From an uncultured Saprospiraceae bacterium (GTDB lineage Bacteria > Bacteroidota > Bacteroidia > Chitinophagales > Saprospiraceae): DNA of 40,270 bases. Of the stretch, positions 1-7,854 are shown in pieces (the stretch's first letter is position 1; every line of letters begins with the position of its first letter). A model generated the notes under the pieces. It did not search any database and was not told the DNA's origin. It worked only from the letters and a program-made list of their open reading frames with translations. The translations under genes and the position numbers were made by a program. Location: contig CALGNN010000046.1 in the NCBI GenBank assembly GCA_937961455.1, positions 1-40,270 of the forward strand, in the 5' to 3' direction.

Positions 1-1
1 C

Positions 2-106
2 AGATACGTTAGAGTGGAATTGGAAAGTCATTTGGTCAATCCTCCTTGGCATCCGAATCCAGGTGGAGGGTGTTGGCTTTTTATTGATGAGGTGGTGGTG
101 AATTAG
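2..106 (+). CDS. C-terminal end of a secreted glycoside-hydrolase-like protein (partial)
   Basis: An open frame enters from the left edge and gives 34 residues before a TAG stop. The peptide has the pattern RYVRVELES, then WHPNPGGGCWLFIDEVVV. This resembles the last strands of the galactose-binding-like (F5/8 type C) module that ends many family 20 beta-N-acetylhexosaminidases, where a WHPGAGGKAWLFVDEI-type motif is common. The body of the gene lies outside the window, so its catalytic class cannot be shown. Two plus-strand hairpin terminators at 319-348 and 434-472 could end its transcript. The resemblance is recalled from the family and rests on a short stretch; the existence of the reading frame is better supported than its function. 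Confidence 0.55.
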   Translation, partial: RYVRVELESHLVNPPWHPNPGGGCWLFIDEVVVN

Positions 107-113
107 GGATTAT

Positions 114-164
114 GGGTTTAGGGTTTAAGGTTTAAGGTTTAAGGTTTAAGGTTTAAGGTTTAAG
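114..164. repeat. Heptamer tandem repeat (GTTTAAG)n
   Basis: Six perfect tandem copies of GTTTAAG occupy 123-164, preceded by a degenerate copy at 114-120. The array starts 7 bp after the stop codon of the partial gene. It is a simple-sequence repeat that can expand or contract by slippage. No coding role is visible. Confidence 0.9.
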
Positions 165-210
165 GGAAGAAATTTATTTATAATTCTTAGCGACTGCAAA
201 GAATCCAAGG

Positions 211-450
211 CTTGACTTTTTTATTTTTTTTATCGCTTTTGAAAGCTCTTTACAAATCAACTTTGTGCTTAAAGGATTGGCTGCGCCCATCCTGAAATGT
301 GGTGGTGACAATACTTTTAAGTTCAAGCCGATGGCTTGACTTTTTTATTGCTTTTGAAAGCTCTTTACAAATCAACTGTTATGCTTTCAGGATTGGCTCC
401 GCCCATCCTGGTCGGTGGTAGTGACAATACTTTAAAGTTCAAGCCGATGG
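211..450 (+). repeat. Two direct copies of a ~120-bp terminator-bearing repeat, with a third partial start
   Basis: Unit 1 (211-334) and unit 2 (335-450) are near-identical. Each begins CTTGACTTTTTTATT, continues GCTTTTGAAAGCTCTTTACAA, carries a hairpin of the form AGGATTGGCT-CGCCCATCCT, then GACAATACTTT, and ends with TTCAAGCCGATGG. A third copy begins at 451 and is lost after about 490. The end of each unit plus the start of the next forms a hairpin followed by a T tract, so the junctions are terminators. The segment GACAATACTTTAAAG (423-437) recurs inverted at 539-553 as the trailer of tRNA-Pro, so the repeat looks related to the tRNA terminator region. Confidence 0.8.
319..348 (+). terminator. 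Rho-independent terminator at first repeat junction
   Basis: TCAAGCC (323-329) pairs with GGCTTGA (333-339) across a GAT loop, followed by C and six T residues. On the plus strand it lies downstream of the partial gene ending at 106. Confidence 0.65.
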
Positions 451-472
451 CTTGAACTTTTTTATTTTTTTT
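434..472 (+). terminator. Strong rho-independent terminator at second repeat junction
   Basis: AAAGTTCAAGCC (434-445) and GGCTTGAACTTT (449-460) form a perfect 12-bp stem with a GAT loop, followed by TTTATTTTTTTT. It has the same design as the hairpin at 319-348 but a longer stem. It would stop any plus-strand transcription before the minus-strand tRNA genes. Confidence 0.8.
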
Positions 473-500
473 ATCGCTTTTGAAAGTTGGCTTTCAACGC

Positions 501-542
501 TATAAAAAATAAAAAAGGTCATTGACTTTGTCAATGACCTTT
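501..542 (-). terminator. Rho-independent terminator of tRNA-Pro
   Basis: AAAGGTCATTGA (514-525) and TCAATGACCTTT (531-542) form a perfect 12-bp stem with a CTTTG loop. On the minus strand the stem is followed by TTTATTTTTTAT. It lies just 3' of the minus-strand tRNA-Pro gene at 552-626 and should end its transcript. Confidence 0.85.
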
Positions 543-551
543 AAAGTATTG

Positions 552-626
552 TCGGGGTAGCAGGATTCGAACCTGCGACCCCCTGCTCCCAAAGCAGGTG
601 CGCTAACCGGACTGCGCTACACCCCG
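552..626 (-). tRNA. tRNA-Pro (anticodon TGG)
   Basis: The reverse complement folds as a cloverleaf. The acceptor stem CGGGGTG pairs with TACCCCG. The D arm is GCGCAGTCCGGTTAGCGC, the anticodon arm CCTGCTTTGGGAGCAGG carries TGG, and the T arm is GCAGGTTCGAATCCTGC. The discriminator base is A. CCA is not encoded, so a CCA-adding enzyme is needed, as is common in Bacteroidota. A terminator follows directly, and tRNA-Ser lies about 100 bp upstream on the same strand, so the two may be co-transcribed. Confidence 0.97.
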
Positions 627-725
627 AATATTAGTCTGAGATTGAGTGTGAGTTTTGAGTTCACATTCTAACCATTAACTATCTCAAAGTAAAGAATGTT
701 CATTTACATTCCTAAATTTCTTTTG

Positions 726-814
726 CGGTGACGGGGGGATTCGAACCCCCGGTACCCATTTCTGAGTACGCTGGTTTAGCAAACCAGTGGTTTCAGCCAC
801 TCACCCACGTCACC
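726..814 (-). tRNA. tRNA-Ser (anticodon GCT)
   Basis: The reverse complement starts GGTGACG and ends CGTCACC plus discriminator G. The anticodon arm CTGGTTTGCTAAACCAG carries GCT, which reads AGC/AGT codons. A long variable arm (about CGTACTCAGAAATGGGTACC) and T arm GGGGGTTCGAATCCCCC fit a class II serine tRNA of 89 nt. CCA is not encoded. It lies upstream of tRNA-Pro on the same strand. Confidence 0.97.
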
Positions 815-907
815 AATGAGTACTGAATTTTTAGGGATTGCAAATATAGATAAATATCTATTTAACAAAAGGCTTTTTGGTGCTCATTTTAATTAAATAA
901 AATATGG

Positions 908-1900
908 CTAATGTCTGATTACGATCTTACCCAATTGATTTCCACTCGCTAATGCTGCAAAAGCCTCTTTAATGTTAAGAAAATCGTAGCTGCTATCTAT
1001 ACTTGGCTTAATATTATTGAGCTCCATAAAATCCAACATAGCTTGAAATTCTCTGGGTGAGCCCATGGCTGTTCCTATGAATTGAATATGTCTAAGGAAG
1101 AATTTGCTAATATTTATGGTAGTTTTTCTTGAGCCTGTAGATCCATAAGCCACGATTTTGCCTCCATATTTCATAAACTTGAAATAATTGTCAAGATTTT
1201 CCGATGGAGAACTGTCTAAGACCATATCAATACCATCAGATCGCTCTTTGAGCTGTAGGTGCCATTCTTCATCTTTATAATTTACTCCAGCTGTAGCTCC
1301 TCTCTCTTTCGCCTGCGCTATTTTATCTTCACTTGAACTGGTTACATATACTTTTGCCTCCATGGCTTTTGCGAATGCCAAACCTGCTTGGGCAACACCA
1401 CCTCCTATTCCTGTAATTAATATACTCTGATCCTTTTGTAATTTGCCATGCTTAGTCAGTGCGCGCCATGCTGTTAAGTATGCTACAGGAAGTGCAGCAG
1501 CCTCCTCCCAACTTAGATAGGAAGGTTTTGCATGAATACTAGAAATGGGCACCTTTATATATTCTGCCATAGTGCCGGGATCAGGCATGCCCAAAACTCT
1601 AAAACTTTTCTTGGGTGCATCCTCATTTTCTCCCCAATCATAGGCTGGATAAATGATAACTTCTTTATCCATAAATGACGCTTCAACTTCACTCCCAATT
1701 TTTGTGATGATACCAGCGCCATCCGCACCCAGAATACACGGTAGTTGCATACCTGGATACATGCCTTTTGCGATCCACAATTCTCGATGATTTAGTGCAG
1801 ATGCTTTGATGGACACCAAGACTTCCTGAGCATTCAGTTGAGGAATATCTTGTTCGATTACTTCTAAAGATTTATCATTTTGTAATACAAGTGCTTTCAT
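908..1900 (-). CDS. Zinc-free medium-chain dehydrogenase/reductase (quinone oxidoreductase-like)
   Basis: The 330-residue protein has the length and layout of the quinone oxidoreductase branch of the MDR superfamily. Residues 1-120 form the GroES-like fold with LPCILGADGAGIITKIGSEV. The Rossmann domain follows with ITGIGGGVAQAGLAFAKA as the nucleotide-binding turn and VYVTSSSEDKIAQAKERGA typical of NAD(P)H binding. The cysteine that binds catalytic zinc in alcohol dehydrogenases is absent near residues 36-46 (ALNHRELWIAKG), and no structural-zinc cysteine cluster is seen, so it should be zinc-independent. The family reduces quinones, enones or aldehydes with NADPH; the substrate cannot be told. 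It is a single gene with ATG start and no partner, transcribed toward the tRNAs. Confidence 0.88.
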   Translation of the reverse strand: MKALVLQNDKSLEVIEQDIPQLNAQEVLVSIKASALNHRELWIAKGMYPGMQLPCILGADGAGIITKIGSEVEASFMDKEVIIYPAYDWGENEDAPKKSFRVLGMPDPGTMAEYIKVPISSIHAKPSYLSWEEAAALPVAYLTAWRALTKHGKLQKDQSILITGIGGGVAQAGLAFAKAMEAKVYVTSSSEDKIAQAKERGATAGVNYKDEEWHLQLKERSDGIDMVLDSSPSENLDNYFKFMKYGGKIVAYGSTGSRKTTINISKFFLRHIQFIGTAMGSPREFQAMLDFMELNNIKPSIDSSYDFLNIKEAFAALASGNQLGKIVIRH

Positions 1901-1959
1901 GAAGTGATGCTTTTGAACTTAATAAAGATAAGGTGATTCTACACTAATACATGTAAAAA

Positions 1960-1992
1960 ATAAAAGAGTCCTATGATTGTATCATAGGACTC
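1960..1992 (-). terminator. Terminator hairpin with minus-strand T tract
   Basis: GAGTCCTATGAT (1966-1977) and ATCATAGGACTC (1981-1992) form a perfect 12-bp stem with a TGT loop. On the minus strand it is followed by TTTTATTTTTTA. It stands 377 bp beyond the sulfatase stop and 66 bp before the MDR gene start. It ends either a long 3' UTR of the sulfatase operon or a short non-coding transcript made within 1993-2368. Confidence 0.75.
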
Positions 1993-2368
1993 GATAAACC
2001 CCAAAATTAATTGAAACGCCAACATAATAAGAAACAATCGTTTCCTACATGTATATCTACATCACTTGCATTTTTTAGCTGCGGTCTAAACCGGTTGATA
2101 TTTATATTCTATAAAGTGTCGATATTCAATCTAAGCTGATTGAACGTCCTTTCTATAAGTTACATCCTTTTGTTTGTGAATGCTATTATATGAGATATTA
2201 AATGATGGAAAGCTTGAAAAATAGGGAAAATGACCTATACTTTTAAGAGGATAAAATAAGATTCATTTTCTTTCATCCTAAGTTTATTGCCTGAAACAAC
2301 AAAAGAGGACCATCTATGGCTTCACTATTAATTGTAAATGTTATAAAGCTTAGGCATTTAAAAATTGC
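1993..2368. other. Intergenic stretch without a recognisable gene
   Basis: No reading frame with coding character was found on either strand. It contains a small inverted repeat GAAAC-AATC-GTTTC (2031-2044). Because a strong minus-strand terminator closes it at 1960-1992, an unannotated small RNA or a long 3' UTR of the sulfatase gene is possible. Confidence 0.5.
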
Positions 2369-3877
2369 TCAGTTATCTAAAAGAGGAATTTTGAATTTTT
2401 CTATTTGTGGAGTTGTTCTTTCAGCTTTCATTATTGCTGCAATTTCTTGAACGATGTCAGGATGTTTATGAGCTACATTATTCAATTCTTGAATGTCAGT
2501 CGGAAGATGATACAATTCAATTTCAGCTTCTGTTTTACGGAGCTCCTTTTTAATTCCTTTCCAATCCCCCATCCTGACTGCTTGTTGATAGCCATATTCT
2601 GGATAATCCCAAAATAAGTATTTGTGTGCTTTCTGTGTCTGTTGTAAAAGCGTTGGGGCAAAACTAATTCCATCAGGAGCATAAATCTCGCTACCTATTA
2701 ATTCCAACAAGGTCGGCATCACATCTTGGAAAGCGCAGATATGATCGGAACTGCTGCCTGCTTTTATTTTATTTGGCCATGAGCTTATGAAAGGAACCCT
2801 TATTCCACCTTCATGCAAAAATCCCTTTGCCCATCCATACGTTGTTTTAAAGGGTTTAGCAGAATCAAAAAAAGGTGTGTCTGCGCCACCAGCATAACTC
2901 GGTCCATTGTCGCTAGAAAACATAATAATGGTGTTATTATATATACCCTTTTCTTTCAGCAGTCGGACGAGATCACCTACTTGCTCATCTAAGTAAGAGA
3001 TCATAGCTGCATAAGTGGCTCTAGGTGTTAAGGCGGGAAAATATCCCTTTCCAGTGTAAGCTTCTTCTGCCCCCAATTTCTTTCGATAATAATCTTCCCA
3101 TTTCTTAGGTGCCTGCAGTGGCACATGTGGAAGTGGACTAGCATAGTATAAAAAGAATGGACCATCTTGAGCTTCGACAAATTTCATTGCAGCATCATGC
3201 ATCAGAGCTGGTGCATAATCATTCAGATTGTAATCATCATAACTTTTAGGATCATTTGGGTCTGCATCTTCAGCTAAGTTCGAATGAGGTGGGATCATCT
3301 TGTTTTGCAATATCACCTTCTTTTCATTTTCCCATAAGTGCATGGGATAAAGCGTATGAGCCTGCCTTTGGCAATTATATCCCATAAAATAATCAAAGCC
3401 TCGTTTATTGGGAACGCTATTCGTTAAGGGTGCACCTAAACCCCATTTTCCGACCATTCCAGTTGTATACCCAGCTTGCTTTATTAATTCCGAGAGTAGT
3501 GCAATTGAATCTGGCAAAGGTCTCTGCCCTTCTAAATTAGGATCTTTAAACATTGCCTCATAACTCCATACCTCTCCACGCTCTTTCCATTCATCGTTTC
3601 CTCTGATATACGCATGGCCACTATGTTGACCTGTCAATAAAACGCATCTTGCTGGTGCACAAACAGGAGCACCAGAATAATGCTGGGTAAATTTCATACC
3701 CTCGCTTGCAAGCTTATCAATATTAGGTGTCTCAATGATTTCTTGACCGTAACATCCTAACTCTCCATAACCTAAGTCATCAGCAAGAATGTAAATGATA
3801 TTTGGTAATTCATTTTCTTGTTTATCGCAAGAAGAAAATAGAAAGAGCAATAGGGCAAACGAAACGAAGCTTCGCAT
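2369..3877 (-). CDS. Secreted sulfatase (lipoprotein), formylglycine-dependent
   Basis: This 502-residue protein is a type I sulfatase. Residues 1-17 are a lipoprotein signal (LLLFLFSSC, lipid anchor at C17). The metal-binding start IIYILADDLGYGELGCYG (Asp33/Asp34) is followed by CAPAR at 73-77, the C-x-P-x-R signature whose cysteine is converted to formylglycine. Further family motifs are GKWGLGAP, MFSSDNGPS and GGIRVPFISSWP. It should hydrolyse sulfate esters, probably on glycans, at the cell envelope. I chose the ATG at 3877, which overlaps the upstream stop by one base (TAATG). A longer frame to 3907 would put ten residues before the signal peptide. It is the last gene of a minus-strand operon with the DUF1080 lipoprotein. 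No sulfatase-maturing enzyme is in the window. Confidence 0.93.
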   Translation of the reverse strand: MRSFVSFALLLFLFSSCDKQENELPNIIYILADDLGYGELGCYGQEIIETPNIDKLASEGMKFTQHYSGAPVCAPARCVLLTGQHSGHAYIRGNDEWKERGEVWSYEAMFKDPNLEGQRPLPDSIALLSELIKQAGYTTGMVGKWGLGAPLTNSVPNKRGFDYFMGYNCQRQAHTLYPMHLWENEKKVILQNKMIPPHSNLAEDADPNDPKSYDDYNLNDYAPALMHDAAMKFVEAQDGPFFLYYASPLPHVPLQAPKKWEDYYRKKLGAEEAYTGKGYFPALTPRATYAAMISYLDEQVGDLVRLLKEKGIYNNTIIMFSSDNGPSYAGGADTPFFDSAKPFKTTYGWAKGFLHEGGIRVPFISSWPNKIKAGSSSDHICAFQDVMPTLLELIGSEIYAPDGISFAPTLLQQTQKAHKYLFWDYPEYGYQQAVRMGDWKGIKKELRKTEAEIELYHLPTDIQELNNVAHKHPDIVQEIAAIMKAERTTPQIEKFKIPLLDN

Positions 3878-4533
3878 TACAACTCTTTGATATCGATGTT
3901 TTTCCATTTAACCTTTATCCCTCCACCATCGTGAATTTGTAAAGCGATTTGTCCGACAGCTGCACCAATCTTCTCATCTGTGATATTAATCATTTCCTGG
4001 CCATTTAACCAAGTAGTTACATTATCCCCTACCGCTTTAATTCGCATTTTATTCCATTCTCCCATTTTCAAGGCTTTATCTTTTTCAGGGTCAGGCTTGA
4101 TTAACCATCCTCTTCCGTAAGATTCGTAAATACCGCCAGAATTACTTCCAGGAGGAGCGACCTCTGCCTGCCATCCTGAAATTTTTGTTCCTTCGATTGA
4201 GGACCTAAAAAATATTCCACTATTGCCATCAGCCTCTTGCTTAAATTCTACAAAAAGATCAAAGTCTTTAAACTTTTTATTTGTGCCTAGATATCCATAC
4301 TCCTTATCTGGACCAGATTCACAAATTAAAATTCCATTTTCTACGTACCATTTTTCAGTACCATATATCGTCCAACCATCTAAATCTTTTCCATTAAAAA
4401 GACTTTGGGTCTTAGGATCTTTTAGATCCGTTCTGCTTTGCTCTTCAAAAGGTGGTGTCTGTGTTTTGTTTTCTTCTTGTTTACAAGAAATCAATAGAAA
4501 GAGTACAAGAAAACAACTTAGGATATTTTTCAT
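3877..4533 (-). CDS. DUF1080 lipoprotein (3-keto-disaccharide hydrolase family)
   Basis: The protein has 218 residues with a lipoprotein signal (LFLLISC, C17) and a single DUF1080 jelly-roll domain from about residue 40 to the end. Hallmarks are SLFNGKDLDGWTIYG, WYVENGILIC, YGYLGTNKKFKDFDLFVEFK, GNSGIFFRS, and WNKMRIKAVGDNVTTWLNGQ with the final GGGIKVKWKNIDIKEL. The Pfam family is named 3-keto-disaccharide hydrolase, and Bacteroidota members act on 3-oxidised glycosides at the envelope. It ends with a TAATG overlap with the sulfatase, so the two are translationally coupled, and it starts 9 bp after the YdeI-like gene. The pairing suggests processing of sulfated or oxidised glycosides; the exact substrate is unknown. 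Confidence 0.9.
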   Translation of the reverse strand: MKNILSCFLVLFLLISCKQEENKTQTPPFEEQSRTDLKDPKTQSLFNGKDLDGWTIYGTEKWYVENGILICESGPDKEYGYLGTNKKFKDFDLFVEFKQEADGNSGIFFRSSIEGTKISGWQAEVAPPGSNSGGIYESYGRGWLIKPDPEKDKALKMGEWNKMRIKAVGDNVTTWLNGQEMINITDEKIGAAVGQIALQIHDGGGIKVKWKNIDIKEL

Positions 4534-4542
4534 AGTGTGCTT

Positions 4543-5130
4543 TTAATAAATTCTTTTTCTTTGTTCAATGAGTGGAATGATTTTTTTAAGTCTCTTAAGT
4601 TTTGTTTCCGCTCTTTTTGCATCAGTAATATAATTACAATATTCTTTTTTCATACCTTCTGTACAAAGTTCATATTTCGCTTTCAGTCCAGGAGTGTCAT
4701 GAAATGCCTGTTTTAAAAGATCAGGAATTTCTACAGGACCTGTTTTCTTTCGTTGGGGTTTAATCTCCAACCCTTCTCGTGAATTACTTATCGCCTCTTC
4801 AATATATGAACGAAGTTGATTGAGAGGAATATCTTCTCCTTCTAATATTCTCCATTGGCGCATGCCAGCTGTAACTCCCTCCTGCGCATTTATAAGTTTT
4901 TTAGCTGGGTCAGATAAAAATACGCCCTGATGAAACCAAATGGACACCCATTTTTTAAAGGCTCCTAAACCTATTATATTCTTACCATCACATAAATATG
5001 CAGGCATATACCATTTTATGGTTTCTTCTAAGTCACAAGATATTAGGACATCACGTACCTTTGTTAAGACCTCCTTTTGGAAACCTTCGGTTTCGTCAAA
5101 ATAATCCTGAGGTTTTGCATACTTCTTCAT
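4543..5130 (-). CDS. YdeI/OmpD-associated family protein with DUF1801 domain
   Basis: The 195-residue cytosolic protein has two parts. Residues 1-115 match the DUF1801 (YdhG-like) fold: VLISCDLEETIKWYMPAYLCDGKNI, then GAFKKWVSIWFHQG. The C-terminal part holds the YdeI helices with IPDLLKQAF, GMKKEYCNYITDAKRAETKLKRLKKII. The biochemical role of the family is not known. It is the first gene of the apparent operon with DUF1080 and the sulfatase (9-bp gap), although nothing in it indicates glycan work, so co-transcription may be incidental. It starts divergently from the secreted protein at 5215 with 84 bp between. Confidence 0.85.
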   Translation of the reverse strand: MKKYAKPQDYFDETEGFQKEVLTKVRDVLISCDLEETIKWYMPAYLCDGKNIIGLGAFKKWVSIWFHQGVFLSDPAKKLINAQEGVTAGMRQWRILEGEDIPLNQLRSYIEEAISNSREGLEIKPQRKKTGPVEIPDLLKQAFHDTPGLKAKYELCTEGMKKEYCNYITDAKRAETKLKRLKKIIPLIEQRKRIY

Positions 5131-5214
5131 AAAGTAGTTATAAATATTTGTTAAGATATTTAATACCGTTGATGGTAGAAAGAAATTGTAATAAATTGTT
5201 TATAAATCAAGTAA

Positions 5215-5883
5215 ATGAAATTAATACAAACCATAGCGTTCGTTCTTATTAGCATTTCAGCATTCACTCAGGATAATATAAAATTTTCAAATGCACTGCC
5301 TATTGAGGAAAATAGGTACCCAGAAATTAAAGGAAGCCCCTATTACTACGAGGATTGGGTAGCAGCAAATATTCAGTTAAAAGATGGCAGCGTTGTAGAA
5401 AAAATATTAATGAATTTTAATGCTTATGAAAATGCTCTGGAATTAAAAAAGGATGATAAATACATTGAATTCGACGTGCGCAAAATTGCCAAAATGGTCG
5501 TTCAGAATGCTCCTCAAAGCAAAAATCAAAAAGGCTGGATGGATACTCAAAGCTTCGTTTACAGTCCTCATGAAAAACTATCCAATCAACTGGTCCAGTT
5601 ATTATATGAAGGAAGTACATACCGCTTATTTAAAAAGATTGATTGTACTATAGCGAAACATGAAAAAAACGTACCAGGAGAAACAGTAACTATTCAAAGA
5701 TTTAATTTAAAAGAGACTTATTACCTCGAACAAGATGGGAAGCTGAATGCTTTTTTCCTCAACAAAAAAGGCTTGAAAAATAATTTCAAAACTGATGAAG
5801 ACATTTTCAAGTGGGCTAAATCTTCAAAAATCAACTTGTATACGGACTCCGGTATTGTATCACTACTTGAACATTTAGATTAA
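5215..5883 (+). CDS. Secreted protein of unknown function
   Basis: The 222-residue product starts with a Sec signal peptide (MKLIQTIAFVLISISAFTQ, probable cleavage after TQ near residue 19). No lipobox is present, so a soluble periplasmic or secreted protein is expected. The mature part is lysine-rich and looks like an all-beta fold with a short helical end (DEDIFKWAKSSKINLYTDSGIVSLLEHLD). Residues such as YEDWVAANIQLKDGSVVEKILMN suggest a repeated beta-hairpin architecture. I recognise no family. It stands alone between the YdeI-like gene (divergent) and the ABC-F gene about 100 bp downstream, which has its own promoter-like element. Confidence 0.75.
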   Translation: MKLIQTIAFVLISISAFTQDNIKFSNALPIEENRYPEIKGSPYYYEDWVAANIQLKDGSVVEKILMNFNAYENALELKKDDKYIEFDVRKIAKMVVQNAPQSKNQKGWMDTQSFVYSPHEKLSNQLVQLLYEGSTYRLFKKIDCTIAKHEKNVPGETVTIQRFNLKETYYLEQDGKLNAFFLNKKGLKNNFKTDEDIFKWAKSSKINLYTDSGIVSLLEHLD

Positions 5884-5977
5884 ACATGGTGCGATCAAAA
5901 AACATTTCTTTATCCATTAAGTAGAAGAGTTTTATAATTAATCTTCTCAATTTATTCTAATAAGGATTCAAACTCCT

Positions 5978-5985
5978 TAGTTTTG
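5978..5985 (+). promoter_or_regulatory. Bacteroidota -7 element of the ABC-F gene
   Basis: TAGTTTTG fits TAnnTTTG and ends 4 bp before the ATG at 5990. Transcription would then begin at or a few bases from the start codon, giving a leaderless or nearly leaderless mRNA. No clear TTTG is seen at the expected upstream spacing, so the call rests on the -7 element alone. Confidence 0.4.
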
Positions 5986-5989
5986 CCTT

Positions 5990-7849
5990 ATGCAATATTT
6001 AAGTATAGAAAATGCGTCAAAGTCATTTGGCGAAAAAATAATATTGGATGGAATTACACTCTCCATTTCAAAGGGAGATAAGATTGGACTTGTAGCTAAA
6101 AATGGTACAGGTAAAAGCACACTCATAAAAATTATCGCAGGGCAAGAAGATATTGAAGGAGAACAGGCCAAAATTCAAATTGCAAAAGATTTAAGGATAT
6201 CTTTTCTTTGGCAAGAGCCTGAACTAAATCCTCAAGCCTCCATCATCGAAGAAATTTTTTCGATGGATAATCCACAAATAGAAGCGATTAAATCTTACGA
6301 GATGGCGCTGCATATTGGCTCAGATAAAGAAATAGAATCTAGCAGTTTGGCGATGGAATCTTTGAAAGCTTGGGATATGGAAGCCCGAGTTAAAGAGCTT
6401 CTCTTCAGATTGAAAATTTCCAACATTCATCAAAAAATACACATCCTATCAGGTGGACAAAAGAAGCGAGTGGCCATGGCCAAAATCTTAATAGAGGAGC
6501 CTGATTTTCTTATACTAGATGAGCCAACCAATCACCTAGACATTGAAATGATAGAATGGCTGGAAGCGTTTTTACAGAAGTCTAAGCTCACCTTATTTAT
6601 GGTAACGCACGATCGATATTTCTTAGAGCGTATCTGTAATGAAATTGTAGAATTGGATCAAGGTAAAATGTATTCTTACCAAGGAAATTATTCTGATTTT
6701 TTAGAAAAACGATCTTCTAGATTGCTTAATGAAGCAGCTGTATTAGAAAAAACCAAAAAGCTCTTTAAGAAAGAATTGGAATGGATGCGGAGACAGCCTA
6801 AAGCAAGAGGGACCAAAGCTAAATCCAGAATTGATCATTTTTACGGAGTAAAAGAGCGGGCGCATGTAAAGCGAGATGATGGTGAGGTACAACTGATGAT
6901 AAAGTCTGAAAGACTGGGAGGCAAGATTTTAGAATGCAGAGATATTTCGATGGCTTATGATGATTTGGTTCTTATTAAAAACTTCAGTTACAAATTTAAA
7001 AAGGGTGAAAGGGTTGGTATTGTTGGCAAAAATGGAAGCGGAAAAAGTACACTATTAAAACTCATGACTCAAGAGTTGAAGCCCGACACCGGCAGAGTGA
7101 TAATTGGTGAGACTGTCCAATTTGGTCATTATCGTCAAGATGGACTTGATCTGGCAAATGACAAAACCATCATTGATGTGGTCAGAGAAATAGCTGAATA
7201 TATTCCTTTAGAGAAAGGAAAGAAAATGACAGCAGAATCATTATTAGAAAGATTCTTATTTCCACGTTCTCAACAACGCGTATATGTAAGTAAGTTATCA
7301 GGAGGAGAAAAAAGGCGTTTACATCTTCTGACTATATTGATGCAAAATCCAAACTTTCTTATCCTAGATGAGCCAACAAATGATTTGGATATAATGACAC
7401 TCAATATTTTGGAAGAATTCCTTCTTCAATTTACTGGATGTTTAATCATAGTATCACATGATCGTTTTTTTATGGATAAGTTGGTTGATCATCTTTTTAT
7501 CTTAGAAGGTAATGGTAAGGTAAAAGATTACAATGGCAATTATAATTCCTATCGCCTTCAAAAAGAGCATGAGAAAAAAGTACAAAACAAACCAACTAAA
7601 CCCAAAGAGAAAAAAGAGGAATTAGTAGAGCCTGTAAGAAAGCTGAGCTACTTAGAGAAAAAAGAATTGCAGGATATTGAAAAAAGAATTGATCAATTAG
7701 AAAAAAGGAAAACAGCGATTAATCAGATGTTTGTAGCGCAAGATATTGAAGGAACAGATATTGAAAAACTGTCAATAGAACTTGGAGAAATTAATAACGA
7801 AATCAACACTAAAGAAGAACGATGGTTAGAGCTTTCTGAATTTTTATAA
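5990..7849 (+). CDS. uup: ABC-F family ATPase, Uup type
   Basis: The 619-residue protein has two ABC ATPase domains and no membrane segment, as in ABC-F proteins that act on ribosomes or DNA intermediates rather than in transport. Domain 1 has Walker A AKNGTGKST (36-44), signature LSGGQKKRVAMAKIL and Walker B FLILDEPTNHLD. The interdomain linker is charged. Domain 2 has GKNGSGKST (about 345), LSGGEKRRLHLLTIL and FLILDEPTNDLD. The C-terminal 80 residues form a lysine/glutamate-rich coiled coil, the ABC_tran_CTD domain that marks Uup among ABC-F subfamilies. E. coli Uup affects precise transposon excision and ribosome function. It ends 5 bp before the convergent gene at 7855. Assignment to ABC-F is firm; Uup versus another subfamily rests on the C-terminal domain. 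Confidence 0.92.
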   Translation: MQYLSIENASKSFGEKIILDGITLSISKGDKIGLVAKNGTGKSTLIKIIAGQEDIEGEQAKIQIAKDLRISFLWQEPELNPQASIIEEIFSMDNPQIEAIKSYEMALHIGSDKEIESSSLAMESLKAWDMEARVKELLFRLKISNIHQKIHILSGGQKKRVAMAKILIEEPDFLILDEPTNHLDIEMIEWLEAFLQKSKLTLFMVTHDRYFLERICNEIVELDQGKMYSYQGNYSDFLEKRSSRLLNEAAVLEKTKKLFKKELEWMRRQPKARGTKAKSRIDHFYGVKERAHVKRDDGEVQLMIKSERLGGKILECRDISMAYDDLVLIKNFSYKFKKGERVGIVGKNGSGKSTLLKLMTQELKPDTGRVIIGETVQFGHYRQDGLDLANDKTIIDVVREIAEYIPLEKGKKMTAESLLERFLFPRSQQRVYVSKLSGGEKRRLHLLTILMQNPNFLILDEPTNDLDIMTLNILEEFLLQFTGCLIIVSHDRFFMDKLVDHLFILEGNGKVKDYNGNYNSYRLQKEHEKKVQNKPTKPKEKKEELVEPVRKLSYLEKKELQDIEKRIDQLEKRKTAINQMFVAQDIEGTDIEKLSIELGEINNEINTKEERWLELSEFL

Positions 7850-7854
7850 AAAAA

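Noticed and set aside
211-450. CRISPR array
   Set aside because: Only two long repeat units are present, they are adjacent without spacers, and their ends are terminators.
2002-2009. TAATTTTG on the minus strand as a promoter for a small RNA
   Set aside because: It matches the -7 element but lies only about 10 bp before the terminator hairpin and lacks an upstream TTTG at the right spacing, so no useful transcript would result.
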